From Eucalyptus grandis (taxonomy: Eukaryota > Streptophyta > Magnoliopsida > Myrtales > Myrtaceae): a stretch of 64,000 nucleotides of DNA. This document shows positions 21,080 to 32,690 of this stretch, piece after piece (the first letter of the stretch is position 1; each line of letters begins with the position of its first letter). The position numbers were made by a program, and so were the translations under genes. The notes under the pieces are model-generated. The model was not told the origin of the DNA, ran no database searches, and saw nothing but the letters and a program-made list of their open reading frames with translations. The stretch is taken from contig NC_052613.1 of the NCBI RefSeq assembly GCF_016545825.1, positions 35,600,844 through 35,664,843 on the forward strand. The letters are read 5' to 3'.

Positions 21080-23746
21080 TGGTTTGGTTTTAAACCTTAG
21101 AGGACTTAGGCCAATATTAATCTTGTTCAAAAAAAATATTTTTGTTTGGCAGCAAGGATTCCAGGTATGTCTTTAACATTAAAGGTGTTAAATGTTTTTG
21201 TAGAATGGGAGGTATAAGGAGAAGTGTTTGCTCACTTTTGTCTTGTAGGGAGGTGAAGGAATGTATGGTTTATTATTCATGTATGAAGTGTTGATTGCTT
21301 ATGAATTGTCATGCCTGCATCTCCTACATTGCACTACACTTTAGCACACACAACAACGCCGCCGGACTCAGGGCCGCATAGGATTACTTAGGATGGTGTT
21401 GAGGTGGATACCACTCCGACTACAAGCATGTAGTACGAGTCGCCCATCTCAACCCCGAAATTTCTTTCTTGATGTTAGAGGTCCCCACCCCAGTCTGCGC
21501 GAGCATGCGACACGGGTCGGTCCTTTGACGAAGCCGGAGTTATGGGTAACACGACCTAGCCACGAGCATGTTGGTTCAGTCCGTGATCCCATGGCTCCAT
21601 TTTGGGCTGTATAGAGTAGAAATCGAACTACATTACATGTGCATCTCTATGTGATTGGAAAAAAAGCATGAGACAAAGGTCGGCACCCATTGTAAGTATC
21701 ATTTCCTTTTTTTGCTCATTTTGTATTACATTTTCATTTTGAAATTTGCGGAAATCAATCAAATGCCATTGGTGATGCAAGCTTATGATTGAAAAATTAG
21801 CAATCACTTTTGACAAGTGAGCATTTGAATGCAAGTTCTAAACATTTTTTATTTATCTCTATTGAACACATGGTTTTGTTTAAATTTCTAGTTATGGGCT
21901 CAAAATCATTTCAAAAAAAAAAAAAAAAAAAGAAAAAAAAAACTTTCAAGTTGTGAGTTTATATTGGGGCACAAAAATTGAAATTGTATTTTTATCAATT
22001 TTTCTCATTCTCACATTTTGGGACTATAATGCAAATCATTGTGTACAAATTCCTCAAAATATAAATCACTTCATTTTTTAGGAGTAAAATCACAAATCAA
22101 TCTTTCAAAATCAATGACACTTTTGCATACGAAACTTTTGGAATAAAGGTGGACATTCGATTGATGGCCGTGATTGATTATTTTAATGATGCCTTTTCTT
22201 ATAATAAAATCCTGGCGAAATACTAAAACCCCGTAATAATGATTATGGGGCATGTACCGTCATCTGGATTTTATTGCAAGAAGCGATCCCATTGAGATAT
22301 CATTTTTTCTCATTCACGTACTAACATTGTCATCTTTTTGCAGGTTTTGCGTGGTGGTCCTTGACATTAGGGCAGGAGTTGATTTTTACCATTATCTATA
22401 CAAGAGTTTATTGTATTTTATCAGTCTTTATTCTTGTTAAGAACCATGTTTTTCTTTTTTGAGTTTTGATTGCGAATCCAATTGTTGCTTTTGTAAATCG
22501 TGCAACTCAAATTTTTAATGATGGAATTCAATTTCATGAAAATCATCATTTAAAAAAGAAGAAGATAAAAACAAAAACAAAAAAGAGCAAATTCAAAAGT
22601 GTTTTAAGTGAACCTATACGTTTACCTTCCAAAATGAATTTCAAGACAACATTGCTTAATGCCCTCTCTTCACGTAGTCGTTTTCTTGGGCTCATTGAAC
22701 TCGAAGAGCAAGCATGCGTTGAGGGTCGGCACCAATTTTTCATAGAGGCGAAACGAAGTTGAATTCCATTCTGAGATGTTTTGTTATTCGCAAATGCCTT
22801 AGATGCCAAAATAACCCATCGATCTCGTTCACTTTACATGATGAGACAAATAAAAGGAGTTGTCAAATATCCAAAATGGCAAATTCAAAGGAAGAGTAAA
22901 CTGTATCGATTTCAATTATTCATTTCGATACCGTTTCGACATGATTTTCTTTTCATTGTCAAGGAGACATCAAGAGTACCAAGTTTTGTAATGTTTCAGC
23001 AAATGCGATGGAGCATTATTAAGTCCTTGTTCATCTTAAACAAAGAAGGATTCAAACGAAACGGATGCGCAATATTATTCCTTCCTCCATGAGAGATACA
23101 TTGGGATGTTGATCACTCGACTTTGTAAAGGATGTAACTCGTTCCTAAACTTGATTTCTCTTCGCATAGAAAATGACATATCATTTTCTTTGGTACAGGA
23201 CTAGACTGAACGGAACAAAGGTTTGCCATATAAGGAGTGGGAGAACAACATTTGATTTGGAGAAAAATCTCTCATTCACCCATCAATGAAGTGTGCTGGA
23301 ACAACATTGCCAAATTCATCAAAAAGGATGTATCGTTCCTCATTTGAATCTAACTAAGAATGGAGATAACTTGTTTCATCTCTCATTCTTACAGGGTGAT
23401 ATATAAAAAAAGTTGCACCTTAACTATAGGAGCAACGGCTTCCACCAAGGAATCGGAAGACATCAAGCACTTAAAGGCGAATGCAAGGGAATGGTATTGT
23501 CGAGTTACCAAACATCCACGAATGTGAATCCAAGAGATGTTAGTGCCCAAAAGATGAAAGCGAATGAAGGGTAATAATGTATCGTTTCCAACATTTCATT
23601 CCCTAAAGATTTTTGCACTAACATATTCTTTCACATTCTTTACGGGGTTACGGGTCACTATGCCGCAGGTAAGTACCCTTCTTCTCAAAATTTTTTTTTT
23701 TTTTTTTTTTTTCATAAAAAAAAAAAAAATTGAGAATTTCCATTAC

Positions 23747-23777
<31 letters not shown>

Positions 23778-25640
23778 TGCGCTATCCTAGAGACACAAAA
23801 AAAATGAAATGAATAATTGAGAAAAAAATTACAAACCTTTTGAGCATCCTTTTATCCCAAAATTGTTTTCTCGTTTTGTGAATTATTCATTTTGAATCAA
23901 ATTTCCCTATGGAGATTGATCTATTCGATGATCTCGATAGAGTGAGATGGAGACGTTAACCATGCCAAACAAGAAGTACTTAGGATGAAGAAAGGCAAGC
24001 TCATTTCCAAACACGTCTTTCAAACACTTTTGAGAGTTGAGTGTCCTTCAAACACTTTTGAGAGTTGAGTGAAAAATAACCTTCTCTTAGGACGAAGGAT
24101 CCATTCGCATTGAGCATGAAAATCGAAATGATAAAGGCATTTCCTTCACCAATCCCAAACGCCAAGCTGACATCTTGTTACCCTTTTGAGCCGAATAAAG
24201 ATGATCCTTCAAAGTACCCCTATTGAGAATGACCCTACATTAGGGCAACATAGGAGGTTATTGTCGTGTTGTAAAGCGAAATGTTGAGAAAGATTCTATT
24301 ACTTTCACTTGCATCAATCTTCTGGTGATAGCTTCAAATGAATTCTCATTAGATCTCGACTTATCCCAAAGTGAAGAAGAGCATTTCATTCTCTACCTAA
24401 ACACTGATACCCATTGCTTTAACCAATTTGGGCATGATTATTCATTTCTAAACCCCGAGCGGTGATCATCTCCCTTCATTGGGGCAAGTCATAAGAATTG
24501 ACCAAATACAATTGACATTCACGAGAAAATGTGAAAAGTATCTCGAAAGTCATAAGAGCTCCAAGAGTCCAAAGAGCAAAAAGTTCTACAAACTAGGGGC
24601 ATGAAAAAGCAGTGTGCCTGGTAAAAGCAAGGCCAATGCCCGTTAAGAAAAAATAGAAGCCAAAAGTTGCATCTTATGTGAAAAAATTATCAAGGTCCAA
24701 GTGCTTGTGCAAAAAAAAAAAAAAAAAAAATCATCACAAGAGCAAAGGACATTAGAGAAAGGAGCAAAGCTCCCATGCATAAAAGATTAGTTAAGGGACT
24801 TTCGAGATGCGTTGTATTTCAAAAGCAAAATGATTTGGAAATGTCAAGTGACCTGGTCATGATGTCATGATGATCACCAACTCTTAAAAACCCTCTTGAA
24901 AATTTTAAGCCTTTCAAGCCTCTCCTAAGCCAACATTACAACCCTCTTCCGAAGTCTCTTCTGATTGGGATGGTTTGAGTGAAAATGAAATGCCACCAAT
25001 AAGCTACTGCTTGAAGGAGTGGAAGTAATTCTGTCTTGTCTCATCTTCCAAGCTCTCAACTTGTAAAGCTGTTGAAGATAGTGACAAATGTTCCTTTATT
25101 GGCCTCAAAGCAATAATTTCTTTGTGTAAGCCCTAACCGACCCTATATTGCGGTCCTTTCAAAAGATCCTTTTGATTGATTAGATTGTGCTCATTGCGAA
25201 TGTTTCGGAAGCCTTCGACGTAGGTTATGTGAGATACCTTCAGCAACCAATTATCTCCCACATGAATGGATGGGATCAAGTAGCCATTTTATTGAGAGTG
25301 CGTGAGAAACCCTTTCTGACTAAGAAGCTTTAGTTTGGCATGCTTAATGAACATTTTTCTCGAGTCGTAGCCGTTACGATAAGAACTTGTCTCCTAGAGA
25401 ATTTGATGATTAATGATATATCCATGAGCAAGATGACAATTTTGCGTCACATGAGGTTGACGAACATCGAATGTTTTCTAAAGCAAATCGGACTTAGCTT
25501 GATTATTTTGTTCAACTATTGCTGCAACTTGCCAATACATCTCTTGATGACGTCTCTAATGACATTTGCTTAAGTTGAGTTTGACACGATTCATCAGTGA
25601 AGCCATGCAGTTTTCTAAGGGGTTAGCGAGTGCTTCCCTA
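21080..25640 (+). other. Element C interior without coding capacity
   Basis: I find no retroelement protein here. Open frames are short. Long A and T runs occur at ~21916-21950, 23690-23772 and 24713-24730. The T run and the following A run at 23682-23735 are flanked by TTCTCAA and TTGAGAA and could form a hairpin. A two-copy 27-bp repeat (CTTCAAACACTTTTGAGAG) lies at ~24018-24072. Confidence 0.6.
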
Positions 25641-25905
25641 AAAACCAAAGGTTCATGGTCAGCCTTAAACCATGCCATCTCAAAAGGTTTATGGTTAACC
25701 TTAAACCATGTCATTTCCAAGATTGGTGGGTTCATCCGTAAACCATACTTGTCTGCCTCTTAATCGAAATCCGTTCGTACACGGTGAGACTATCATTCGA
25801 TTGAAACCCGTTCGTACACGGTGAAATCTACCTCTCAGTCGAAACCCGTTCGTACACGGTGAGACTATTATACCCAATTAAAGCTCGCTTTTACACGATG
25901 AGACC
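25640..25905 (+). repeat. Short tandem repeats upstream of the minisatellite
   Basis: Two families follow one another. At ~25645-25755 the motif (T)TTAAACCAT(G)CCAT / GGTT(C/T)ATGGT occurs three times. At ~25770-25905 a unit built on GAAACCCGTTCGTACACGGT, followed by GAGACTAT or GAAATCTAC, occurs four times with decay in the last copy (AAAGCTCGCTTTTACACGAT). Confidence 0.75.
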
Positions 25906-25919
25906 TCAGTCATTCCCCT

Positions 25920-27385
25920 TCTTCTCATGACCCGGAGAGCTTTGTATCCTGGAGTCTTCCTCACTTCTTATGACCCGGAGAGCTTTGTATCCTGGAGTCT
26001 TCCTCACTTCTTATGACCCGGAGAGCCTTGTATCCTGGAGTCTTCCTCACTTCTTATGACCCGGAGAGCCTTGTATCCTGGAGTCTTCCTCACTTCTTAT
26101 GACCCGGAGAGCCTTGTATCCTGGAGTCTTCATCGCTTATTATGACCCGGAGAGCCTTGTATCCTGGAGTCTTCCCCACTTCTTATGACCCGAGAGCTTT
26201 GTATCCCGGAGTCTTCATCGCTTATTATGACCCGGAGAGCTTTGTATCCTGGAGTCTTCATCGCTTATTATGACCCGGAGAGCTTTGTATCCCGGAGTCT
26301 TCCCCATTTCTTATGACCCGGAGAGCCTTGTATCCCGAGTCTTCCTCACTTCTTATGACCCGAGAGCTTTGTATCCTGGAGTCTTCCTCACTTCTTATGA
26401 CCCGAGAGCTTTGTATCCCGGAGTCTTTCTCACTTCTTATGACCAGGAGAGCCTTGTATCCTGGAGTCTTCCTCACTTCTTATGACCTGGAGAGCCTTGT
26501 ATCCTGGAGTCTTCCTCACTTCTTATGACCCGGAGAGCCTTGTATCCTGGAGTCTTCATCGCTTATTATGACCCGGAGAGCCTTGTATCCTGGAGTCTTC
26601 CCCACTTCTTATGACCCGGAGAGCTTTGTATCCTGGAGTCTTCATCACTTATTATGACCCGGAGAGCTTTGTATCCTGGAGTCTTCATCGCTTATTATGA
26701 CCCGGAGAGCCTTGTATCCTCTGGAGTCTTCCCCACTTCTTATGACCCGAGAGCCTTGTATCCTGGAGTCTTCCTCACTTCTTATGACCCGAGAGCCTTG
26801 TATCCCGGAGTCTTCCCCACTTCTTATGACCCGAGAGCTTTGTATCCTAGAGTCTTCATCACTTATTATGACCCGGAGAGCTTTGTATCCTGGAGTCTTC
26901 ATCGCTTATTATGACCCGGAGAGCCTTGTATCCTGGAGTCTTCCCCACTTCTTATGACCCGGAGAGCTTTGTATCCTGGAGTCTTCATCACTTATTATGA
27001 CCCGAGAGCTTTGTATCCCGGAGTCTTCATCACTTATTATGACCCTGAGAGCCTTGTATCCTGGAGTCTTCATCGCTTATTATGACCCGAGAGCTTTGTA
27101 TCCTGGAGTCTTCCCCATTTCTTATGACCCGGAGAGCCTTGTATCCTGGAGTCTTCCCTACTTCTTATGACCTGGAGAGCTTTGTATCATGGAGTCTTCC
27201 CCATTTCTTATGACCCGGAGAGCCTTGTATCCTAGAGTCTTCATCACTTATTATGACCCGGAGAGCCTTGTATCCCGGAGTCTTCCCCTACTTCTTATGA
27301 CCCGGAGAGCCTTGTATCCCGGAGTCTTACATCCTTCTTATGACCCGAGAGCCTTGTATCCTAGAGTCTTACATCCTTCTTATGA
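25920..27385 (+). repeat. 43-bp minisatellite, about 34 copies
   Basis: The unit starts TTATGACCCGGAGAGC, continues with (T/C)TTGTATCC(T/C)GGAGTCTTC and ends in a short variable spacer (CTCAC, ATCGC, CCCAC or ACATC). The first two units are exactly 43 bases apart. Some units lack one G (CCCGAGAGC) and are 42 bases, a multiple of three. Spacer variants recur in blocks, which implies amplification of higher-order groups. It lies in the 3' part of element C, ahead of the purine tract. Confidence 0.92.
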
Positions 27386-27560
27386 CTCGGTGGGCTTTTT
27401 GCAGCCCGAACTCTTTCTTCACCTTATTGACAAGATGCACTTCCATAATTATGAGTCATTTCCGTCGACCTGATACGTGCCTATGCACCTAGGGTCTTTC
27501 TATCGTCAAAATAATTTAGGTGTCTTCTATCTTTGAATGCAACCTCTTCGAGCCCCCATT

Positions 27561-27574
27561 CAAAGAGGGGCAGC
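27561..27574 (+). other. Polypurine tract of element C
   Basis: CAAAGAGGGGCAGC lies directly before the TGTTGACACC start of the 3' LTR, the expected position for plus-strand priming. Confidence 0.75.
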
Positions 27575-29763
27575 TGTTGACACCTAATTTTTCCCATTTT
27601 TCATTTAGGATTTAATTGTCTACAAATTAGGAATTAGTTGTTTAAGAAAAATGATAAAAAAAAAACAAAAAAAAAAAAAGAACAACAAAGCAAACAAAAG
27701 ATAAAAAAGAAAACAAAAAAACAACAAAAAAATAGAAAAAAAGAGACATGGAAGGGGCCGGCCGACCTTGCCTTGGCCCGGCCCATGCCGCTTTCTCTTC
27801 CTCTCGTGCGTGAAACCCTAGCAGAGGAGGAGGGGTTCGAAGGAAGCAGCAGGAGAGGAGAGGAAGGGGGAGGGAGCTCGACAGAGAGAGGGGGGGGGGA
27901 GGAAAACGAAGAAAAACTAGAGAAGAAAAAGGTGGGAACAGAGAGAGTTCAAGAGAGGAAGGAGCGGCGCCGAGTTGCCCAATCGAGGCCGTCCCCCGCC
28001 GTCTTCTCCGGAACCCAAATCTGAGGAAACGGAGGGGAGGAGGGCAACGGCGGCGCTGCCCAACGCCATCCGAGCCGCTGTCCTCCTCGCCGCCCCAACC
28101 CGACGCCGCTCGACCAACCGAGACCGCCATTGTCTTCCCCGAAACCCAGATCTGGAGAAGCCGAGGAGCGCTCGCCGCCAAAGCCACCTGCAAGTATGCC
28201 CTTTCTCCTCGACGCCGAGCGGCCGTTCTGCCACCTCGAGCGACGCCCACACCTTCGCGCCGTTGCTGCCGGCGCACGGACGTCCGCAAGTCGCGCAGCG
28301 CTCGAGCCACCGCCGCGCCTCCGCCCGTGACGACCTGCTGCGCTCTGCTCGCGAACCGATAGCACCCGCCGCCGCTGTCTCCGACGTCACCCGAGCCTCC
28401 TCGCGCCACCGCCACTCCACCCGAGTCGGCCACCGTCCCGCCCCGCCGGAGTTCCTCCTCGCGCCGCAAGCTCGCGCCACCGTGCCTGCGAACTCGCGTC
28501 GCCGTCCTTGCCGCCGCCGCCGCCCGCCCGCAACAACCCACCGTGCTCGCTTGTAGCTCGACGCCGCTGCCCCGACGCGCAGATCCCTCCGGCCGCCGCG
28601 TCTCGCCTCGGCCGCGCGCCGCCGCTCTCCGCAGCTTCCGCCCACCGCACCGCCGCCCCGTCAAGCCCGCCGCCGCCGTTGTCGGCGCGCCGCCAAAGAA
28701 ACCCTCGGTTTCGGCCAAAACGGGCCGGGCACGGGTCGCGAACCGGGTAGGGTTTCTATCCACGTGGGCCTGTCGTAGTGGGCCATCTTAGCCTTTGGGT
28801 TTGGGCTAGCTTAGGTAGTGGGCTTCTTTTTTAAATAGAAAGTATTAGATCGATTGGGCCCGCTAGTTGGGCCCAATCCAAGCAAGGTAAGGCCCTACCA
28901 AGTCGGGCCTTGCTTCCAAGCGGCGTTGGCCGGCCCCATTTGGACCGAATCCGGTCCGGTCTCCGACCGGACCCGATCCGCGTTGACCGGGTCGGCCGAA
29001 CCCGACCCGGTTCACCTTTATAATAAAAAATTAATTTAAAATTCTAAAAATATTTTCTTTAAACAAATTAAAATTTTAAAAATTAATTAAAACAATTTCG
29101 AAAATCCAAAAATTTTAAAAATTAGAAATTAGTTATATTTCTTTTCTTTTTTTCTTTTTTTTTTTAAAAATTAAAAAATTAAAAAAATTAAAAATTTCGA
29201 AAATCCAAAAATGATGGGGTTTGATTAGGACTTGCCATGTATTGCCATTTTAGCGTTATTAGACCTTTATGTGCTCGTATATTGATTATGTTAAATGTTT
29301 AATTTGCATATCTAATTATGTTTGATTGCATGTGTTTAATTTTATGGCAATTAGGATCTTGATAGTTATGATTATTACTTTAATGATTGCGCACCCGCAT
29401 GATCACCTCATATGTTAGTGGATAAGTATAAAATCAATTCAAACTGCTTCGTCAAAAATCATTTTGTTAAAATGAACAAGATTAGGTACCGAAAGGGCAT
29501 TAATTGGTTAATTAGTGTAATCAAGTCCCCGAATCTAGATTCTCTGTTGCGTAGGAAGTGATGTACACTCCCATACCTCACTTGGTTTCTAGCCGACCCC
29601 AATAGGCTAGTGGCGACTCCTTTTGTGCAAAAATTATAAAAAATATCCCAATGTCACGCGGGGTATGGGCTTGGGAGAGCCCACGCCTGATCTTGGGCCT
29701 TAGGCCCGTCCTTTAGGCAATACCCCTAAACTTGTTCCCTCCCCCCGAGGGTAGGTCGCGACA
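27575..29763 (+). repeat. 3' LTR of element C
   Basis: 2189 bp and collinear with 18834-21056. In the AT-rich and ordinary zones only a handful of changes are seen (for example CTGCCTGTC against CTGCTTCGTC). In the GC-rich zone there are many one- to three-base gains and losses, mostly in G or C runs. Confidence 0.92.
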
Positions 29764-30090
29764 GACACCATGTGAAATAGTGTGGTTACGTGGATTGCTT
29801 CGAGATCTTGGAGTGCAGTTTGAAGGACCAACCAAATTATTTTGTGATAACGATGCAGCCCTGAAGCTTGCCTCAAACCCGATAGTCCATGAGAAAACGA
29901 AACACATAGAAGTAGATTGCCATTTTACACGAGAGAAGATCCAACAAGGGATAATCGAAACACTGGGGATCCGAATGTAAGAACAGCAAAATGGACATAT
30001 TCACCAAGCCATTATGTCAAAGCCAGCACATGTATCTTCTGAGCAAGCTAGGCGTCTTGGACATCTACAAGCCACCAGTTTGAGGGGAAG
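29764..30090 (+). pseudogene. Copia A RNase H C-terminus, 3' leader and purine tract
   Basis: The Copia A pol resumes here: CEIVWLRGLLRDLGVQFEGP, LFCDNDAALKLASNPIVHEK and TKHIEVDCHFTREKI, ending after a small frame change near 29979. This is the end of the Copia RNase H. The last bases, TTTGAGGGGAAG (30079-30090), are the polypurine tract abutting the 3' LTR. Confidence 0.85.
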
Positions 30091-30309
30091 TGTTGGAAGA
30101 TACACAGCATCACTCAAGATCATTCAATATCGGATCCAATTGGATTCCAATTCTAATTCCAATTATAAAATATTTACTTACCTTTCTTGTACACACATTG
30201 TATTATATACATACAGGACAATGTACATTGAATATGCAATGAATACAAAGTGAAAATTCCCATCTTCTCTATTTGACTACGTTCTACCCAAATTCTTTCA
30301 ATTCTTTCA
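30091..30309 (+). repeat. 3' LTR of Copia A
   Basis: 219 bp with six differences from 8681-8899, followed by the target duplication GATAT at 30310-30314. Confidence 0.95.
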
Positions 30310-30314
30310 GATAT

Positions 30315-32690
30315 ATCTAAGACAATGAAATAATTATATTCTACTCAGAAATCACTATCAACTTATGACATACGAAAATTTGGAAAAAAAAAAAGTTACG
30401 GGAAATAATAAAGCTTTGGCATTGAAAACTAAAGTGAAGATAAATTGGTCGGTTTTTTCACTGTAACAAAAATGATTGGTTGAATGTCGAAACAAACTAA
30501 AATGTTTGCAATAGGAATTTTTCATTTTTTTTTTTTTTTTTGGGGTCGAAGTTTGCAATAGGAATACGATAGGTGGCCTTTTCACCAATTATTTTCGTAA
30601 AACTTCAGATCGCTCATATATTGAAAATAATGATAATAATACTAATGATATCTACGCAGAGTGATCAGTCTTGAAATAGAACGAAAATAAGAAATAAATG
30701 AGTAAAGTGAAGGAAGTGATTTAGTGAGGGTGAAAATTATTGGATTTTATAAAAATCTTTCTGTAAGTGCAAGTTGCAAGGCAGTACTGGAAAAGCATAC
30801 TATTGAAAAGCAGATACTATCATGACACCTAGGGGATGCCGCATTTTGACACTTTTTCGTTCTACATGTCCATATTCCACGTCAATCTTCTTCGATAATG
30901 CTGCTGAACAAAAGTGTCATTTGAGTGGATACAGTGTAAAGAAAGCGTCCTTAGCATCATATCTCATAACGATATAAAGAAGAAACGGTGCAATGTAGGG
31001 ATTCATAAAGCTTCAACCTTAAATGAATGGTGGTTCACGGAAGGACTAATTTGAGCAAATATATAGTTTAGGGATCATGTTAGCCCAAAAAAAAAAAAAA
31101 AGACAACATTGAGCATATTGGAAAAGTACAAGGATTGGCAATTCCATCTGTTGGTGGCTAACAATACAACTTAGAGAGGGATGAATAGGTTGTTTTTGAA
31201 ATTGACTATCTTTCGTAGAAATTTAAAATAATGATCAAATCAACATAATGTTTAGGAAATTCATGAAGCAACTATGTGCAAATATGAGTAAACAGACGAA
31301 AACAATTGCACATAAAGAACTGTAGTGGTTCGGCTTTATCCATAAGCCTACGTCTACTCTTTAGACTAACAGCTTCAAGACGGGCTGCATTACACTAATA
31401 ATTTACTTAGAAAGTTAAAATTGGCTTGCACTTATCCTTTACAAGATAGATATCTCTATTAGGACTCAATTGTAGCTCTTATTCTTGTACACTTAATCCT
31501 CTGCACAATTATTAAACAGCACAAATATGAAAACGGTACAATAGAGAGCATACGGCTAAGAGAAACAGTAGGAAATAAGCTTCTTGGTCTTTTTTAAGCA
31601 GCACTCTCTCTCTTATGGCTTCTGAAGTCTTCCAATTTATAGTTGCCTTCAATTTGTCTGTTGAAGATGGATTGGATAAGCGGATAGCAATTGGGGAGTT
31701 TCTGTTGACTGTTCATGGATGGAACTGCTCGTACAGTTCTTTTCCTTGAACCTTTGTAGACTACCCAAAAATAGCAATTACTGCAGTCTTCTCGCTGCAG
31801 ACCTGTCAAACTACCTAACTGCTCTGCTACATGTTTTATCAAGATTCTTCCACTGTGCGAATCCAAAACCACGACGGCTACTTAGCTGATCCAACGAACA
31901 TTATCAGATGTACTTGGTTGTTACAGCACCATCTACCCAATCTTTACAGCTTCAACACAAACATTATCAACTGTTGATCTTTTAGGTTTATTGATACCAT
32001 TTGTCATATCATGACATTTTGCGAACTTCTTTCCAATGAATCATATCATAGATATTGTGCAATCCTTTGGTCCAAACATTTGGATGCACCATAGTAAATA
32101 TTATATTAAGGATAGTTGAATATCATCAAAATTATATGAAGATATTTCTCCAACACCATTATCCCTAAACTTTTCACACAAGCTTTATTAAGAGAGTTTT
32201 CTAAAGGATCTATTACATACTTGGGGTGTATTGTTTAACTTAATGATTTTTCACATGTTTACTAACTACACATTATTTAATCAAATCTAATTCTCTTTTG
32301 ATATGTTCCTAAAATATTCGATACTCCTCCCACCATATCGAGGGGAATAGCTTCCTTAAGAAAGTAATCTACAAGCCCCAAAATCTATTTCCTTTTCCAC
32401 CTGTACTATCTTTTCTAATGTGACGTAACTCTAAAAAAGAATAGCATCGTGCAAAAAGTTTAATTTTCACCATGGACCCCTTGACGCTAACGCAAGTATC
32501 GATTCTTTCATTTAATGGGCGTGGAACGCAACAGGACACCTATATTCAATTTGATTTGCATGGCCACGTGGTCCAATTACAAAGAGAACTAAGAAAATAT
32601 CGTCAAAGTCCACAGGAAGATTATTCTTGCCAACTTAGAGGAAAGGATTGTTCCAGTGGTCTTCAATGGTAATGCTAGTTCTGAATTTCT
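30315..32690. repeat. Tandem-duplication unit A, right part
   Basis: This resumes the homology broken at 8680 and runs parallel to 35730-37620. Shared runs include CTACTCAGAAATC, GAAGGAAGTGAT, GTGAGGGTGAAA, AAGTGCAAGTT(G/A)CA, TCAATCTTCTTC(G/A)ATAA, CTACAAGCCCCAAAATCTAT and GACGCTAACGCAAGTATCGATTC. It is interrupted by an inserted ~1-kb element at 31149-32155. No gene is visible. Short open frames (for example 32472-32672) are not conserved in frame in unit B. Confidence 0.75.
31149..32155. mobile_element. Probable solo LTR (1007 bp)
   Basis: The block starts TGTTGGTGGC and ends TCTCCAACA, the TG...CA form of an LTR, and is absent from the matching place in unit B (GCGATTCCATTATTC at ~37202). 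Flanks are CCATC (31144-31148) and CCATT (32156-32160). Unit B has CCATT at the empty site, so the left copy of the target duplication has probably mutated by one base. No internal coding region exists. I do not recognise the family; the TGTTGG ends suggest Copia. Confidence 0.75.

Larger units (their letters stand above)
18834..29763 (+). mobile_element. Element C: large non-autonomous LTR retrotransposon (Tat/Ogre-like ends)
   Basis: Long LTRs (18834-21056, 2223 bp; 27575-29763, 2189 bp), starting TGTTGACACC and ending GTCGCGACA, are flanked by the target duplication GACAC at 18829-18833 and 29764-29768. A primer site follows the left LTR and a purine tract (AAAGAGGGGCAGC) precedes the right one. 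The 6.5-kb interior has no gag or pol of any family that I can find. This makes it a LARD-type element dependent on an autonomous partner. The primer sequence and LTR ends resemble Ty3/Gypsy Tat or Ogre elements as I remember them. The interior holds several short tandem repeats and a large minisatellite. Confidence 0.88.
8681..30309 (+). mobile_element. Copia retrotransposon A (host of a nested cluster)
   Basis: An LTR retrotransposon bounded by 219-bp LTRs and flanked by the 5-bp target duplication GATAT at 8676-8680 and 30310-30314. The LTRs start TGTTGG and end TTTCA. Order gag, protease, integrase, RT, RNase H is that of Copia. Its body is split by element B at 13123 and element C at 18834; without these two it would be about 5.1 kb, a normal Copia length. 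The two LTRs differ at six positions by eye. The element is dead: gag is internally short and pol has several in-frame stops and frame changes. Confidence 0.93.

Noticed and set aside
25920..27385. CRISPR-like appearance of regular repeats
   Set aside because: The repeats are contiguous 43-mers without unique spacers, in plant DNA within a retrotransposon.
26270..27473. Overlapping open frames of 71-94 codons on both strands
   Set aside because: All are translations of the 43-bp minisatellite, with no independent support.
27642..28763. A 373-codon minus-strand open frame, with shorter ones on both strands at 18902-20089
   Set aside because: They lie in the GC-rich zone of the element C LTR, are Arg/Ala/Gly-rich, and differ between the two LTRs through small indels. 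They are compositional, not genes.
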